In this document: positions 34,483 to 35,222 of the stretch, in pieces
How positions within the stretch are numbered: the first letter of the stretch is position 1
Layout: every line of letters begins with the position of its first letter
DNA from: Rhodospirillaceae bacterium
Lineage (GTDB): Bacteria; Pseudomonadota; Alphaproteobacteria; Rhodospirillales; Casp-alpha2
Assembly: GCA_018665815.1 (NCBI GenBank)
Contig: JABJBP010000082.1
Span: 1 to 35,222, forward strand
Length of the DNA stretch: 35,222 nucleotides
Reading direction: 5' to 3'
Translations under genes and position numbers: made by a program
The notes under the pieces: generated by a model
The model's input: the letters and a program-made list of their open reading frames with translations, nothing else
Database searches by the model: none
Told to the model about the DNA's origin: nothing

Positions 34483-34782
34483 TTACCCCGCCACCGCATG
34501 CGGCATCACTTCGGCCCGGATCGCCGGGCCTGCTTCCGCTTCAACCTTACCCAGGTCATGCGCCTGCTGCAGGTTCAGCCAAAACGCCGCTTCACCGCCG
34601 AAATAGGCGGCCAAGCGCAAGGCGGTATCCGGGGATACGGCGCGGCGCTGCTTGACGATCTGATCCATCCGCGACGCGGAAACCCGAAGTGCCAGGGCCA
34701 GCGCGTTGACGCTCATGTCACGGGCGTCCAACTCGTCGCGGAGGATCGCGCCGGGGTGTGTGGGGATACGCATGATGTTCAT
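34483..34782 (-). CDS. higA: HigA-type antitoxin, XRE family
   Basis: 99 residues. Starts with RIPTHPGAILRDELDARDMSVNALALALRVSASRMDQIVKQRRAVSPDTALRLAAYFGGEAAFWLNLQQAHDL, the classic HigA/VapI-like helix-turn-helix with the PG.IL and W.NLQ marks. It neutralises HigB and represses the operon. It overlaps higB by four bases (ATGA). AAAGG abuts the first ATG, so the second ATG at 34773 (9-nt spacing, product beginning MRIPTHPG) may be the real start. Confidence 0.93.
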   Translation of the reverse strand: MNIMRIPTHPGAILRDELDARDMSVNALALALRVSASRMDQIVKQRRAVSPDTALRLAAYFGGEAAFWLNLQQAHDLGKVEAEAGPAIRAEVMPHAVAG

Positions 34783-35066
34783 CCTTTGTGATAATCGGTT
34801 ATTTCGACGTCATCCCAACCCTGATCGGTCGGCATAAAGCAGACGGTCCAGGGCAGGTTGACGGTGATCGACCATTGCCCATCGCGGTCGCCCTTCAATT
34901 TGTGAACCCGGTAACTCGCCAAAACCGGCAAGGCGTTGAGACCATCGGCGGCGTCCAGAATATCCAAAACTCTGGCCGCGCGTTCGCCATCAAGACCCTT
35001 GGAACCCTTGGGTTCACCTGTTTCATGCACCTTCCGCGTTTTGGCGTTTTTGTAGGTGTTGATCAT
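34779..35066 (-). CDS. higB: HigB-type toxin, RelE/ParE superfamily
   Basis: 95 residues. Fold marks are RAARVLDILDAADGLNALPVLASYRVHKLKGDRDGQWSITVNLPWTVCFMPTDQGWDDVEITDYHKG: the conserved G.W.I.V strand, an arginine-poor but similar C-terminal strand and the D.H end. HigB toxins cut mRNA on the ribosome. The usual R.T.RF in the final strands is WTVCFM here, and the terminal His of YH is kept, so activity needs testing. It is first in the operon, before higA, as is typical of HigBA. The ATG is reached without a leader from the predicted promoter. Confidence 0.9.
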   Translation of the reverse strand: MINTYKNAKTRKVHETGEPKGSKGLDGERAARVLDILDAADGLNALPVLASYRVHKLKGDRDGQWSITVNLPWTVCFMPTDQGWDDVEITDYHKG

Positions 35067-35071
35067 GGAGA

Positions 35072-35100
35072 ATTATATAACGTATCACGTTACATGTAAA
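35072..35100 (-). promoter_or_regulatory. higBA promoter with palindromic operator in the spacer
   Basis: On the minus strand TTTACA (35100-35095), 17-bp spacer, then TATAAT (35077-35072). The spacer holds a perfect 15-bp inverted repeat TAACGTGATACGTTA (35092-35078), a natural HigA operator. The -10 ends six bases before the higB ATG, so the transcript should start at or next to the start codon (leaderless). Confidence 0.75.
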
Positions 35101-35222
35101 TCATTAAACGTGAGAGTGTAATGGAGAATAACGGGGACGTGACCCAATTCTCTAGGGGTGAGTTAATAAGTAAACTCTCACCGTAATTCTAGGCCTCAAC
35201 CGCCGTACTCGGCGTTAATGGA

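Noticed and set aside
35110-35181. GTGAGAGT (35110) and ACTCTCAC (35174) inverted repeat
   Set aside because: Arms only eight bases and far apart, with no element structure between them; not enough to call a mobile-element end.
35121-35186. 21-codon plus-strand ORF (start MENNGDVTQFSRGEL)
   Set aside because: Looks mildly protein-like, but it is very short, has no good ribosome binding site and lies at the window edge.

Overview
The window looks like a chromosomal stretch of a moderately GC-rich alphaproteobacterium, probably Rhodospirillales-like. The grounds are the rplM-rpsI pair (S9 with an acidic/Ala-rich N-terminal extension) close to a type 2 (short) argC, a glnB-glnA operon behind a sigma54-type promoter, parE, metY and a hutF-type formiminoglutamate deiminase. 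I cannot name the genus from sequence alone. No rRNA, tRNA, CRISPR array, insertion sequence or phage module was seen.

Layout. 1-3.4 kb: a very large Glu/Pro-repeat protein, probably cut by the left edge, carrying a novel-looking ~64-residue domain repeated three times, then a small coiled-coil membrane protein. 3.5-7.1 kb: DUF4864 protein, a frameshifted YHS-domain gene, a class V aminotransferase, an EamA transporter and a divergent Lrp/AsnC regulator. 7.3-12.3 kb: a hybrid sensor kinase that is frameshifted and lacks its N-box, followed 1 bp later by hutF, an MFS carrier and a VOC protein. 12.4-16.2 kb, minus strand: a tightly coupled run of enoyl-CoA hydratase, CoA-binding protein, metY and a cyclic-nucleotide-type K+ channel. 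16.2-18.8 kb: DUF2806 protein, PaaI thioesterase, then rplM-rpsI with a promoter and a strong terminator. 18.8-24.5 kb: a GT-C-like membrane protein, argC, parE and yciA. 24.6-26.5 kb: a 27-residue membrane miniprotein, a decayed secreted-protein gene and a polytopic membrane protein. 26.7-28.8 kb: glnB-glnA with a sigma54 promoter and an NtrC-like palindrome. 28.8-30.4 kb: a gene-poor, AT-richer stretch with an ORF interrupted by one stop codon. 30.4-34.5 kb: a Rieske oxygenase, a membrane sensor kinase and an isochorismatase-family hydrolase. 34.5-35.1 kb: a higBA toxin-antitoxin pair with a well-formed, apparently leaderless promoter whose spacer holds a perfect palindrome.

How the parts fit. 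Nitrogen handling recurs: GlnB and GlnA sense and assimilate ammonium, HutF releases ammonia in histidine breakdown, and ArgC serves arginine synthesis. The rest is housekeeping plus accessory genes. I see no clear new multi-gene system. The best candidates for something undescribed are the triple-repeat protein at the left end, the 27-residue miniprotein with a near-ideal ribosome binding site, and the sensor kinase that has lost the N-box. At least four genes carry frame lesions, so consensus errors must be separated from real pseudogenes.
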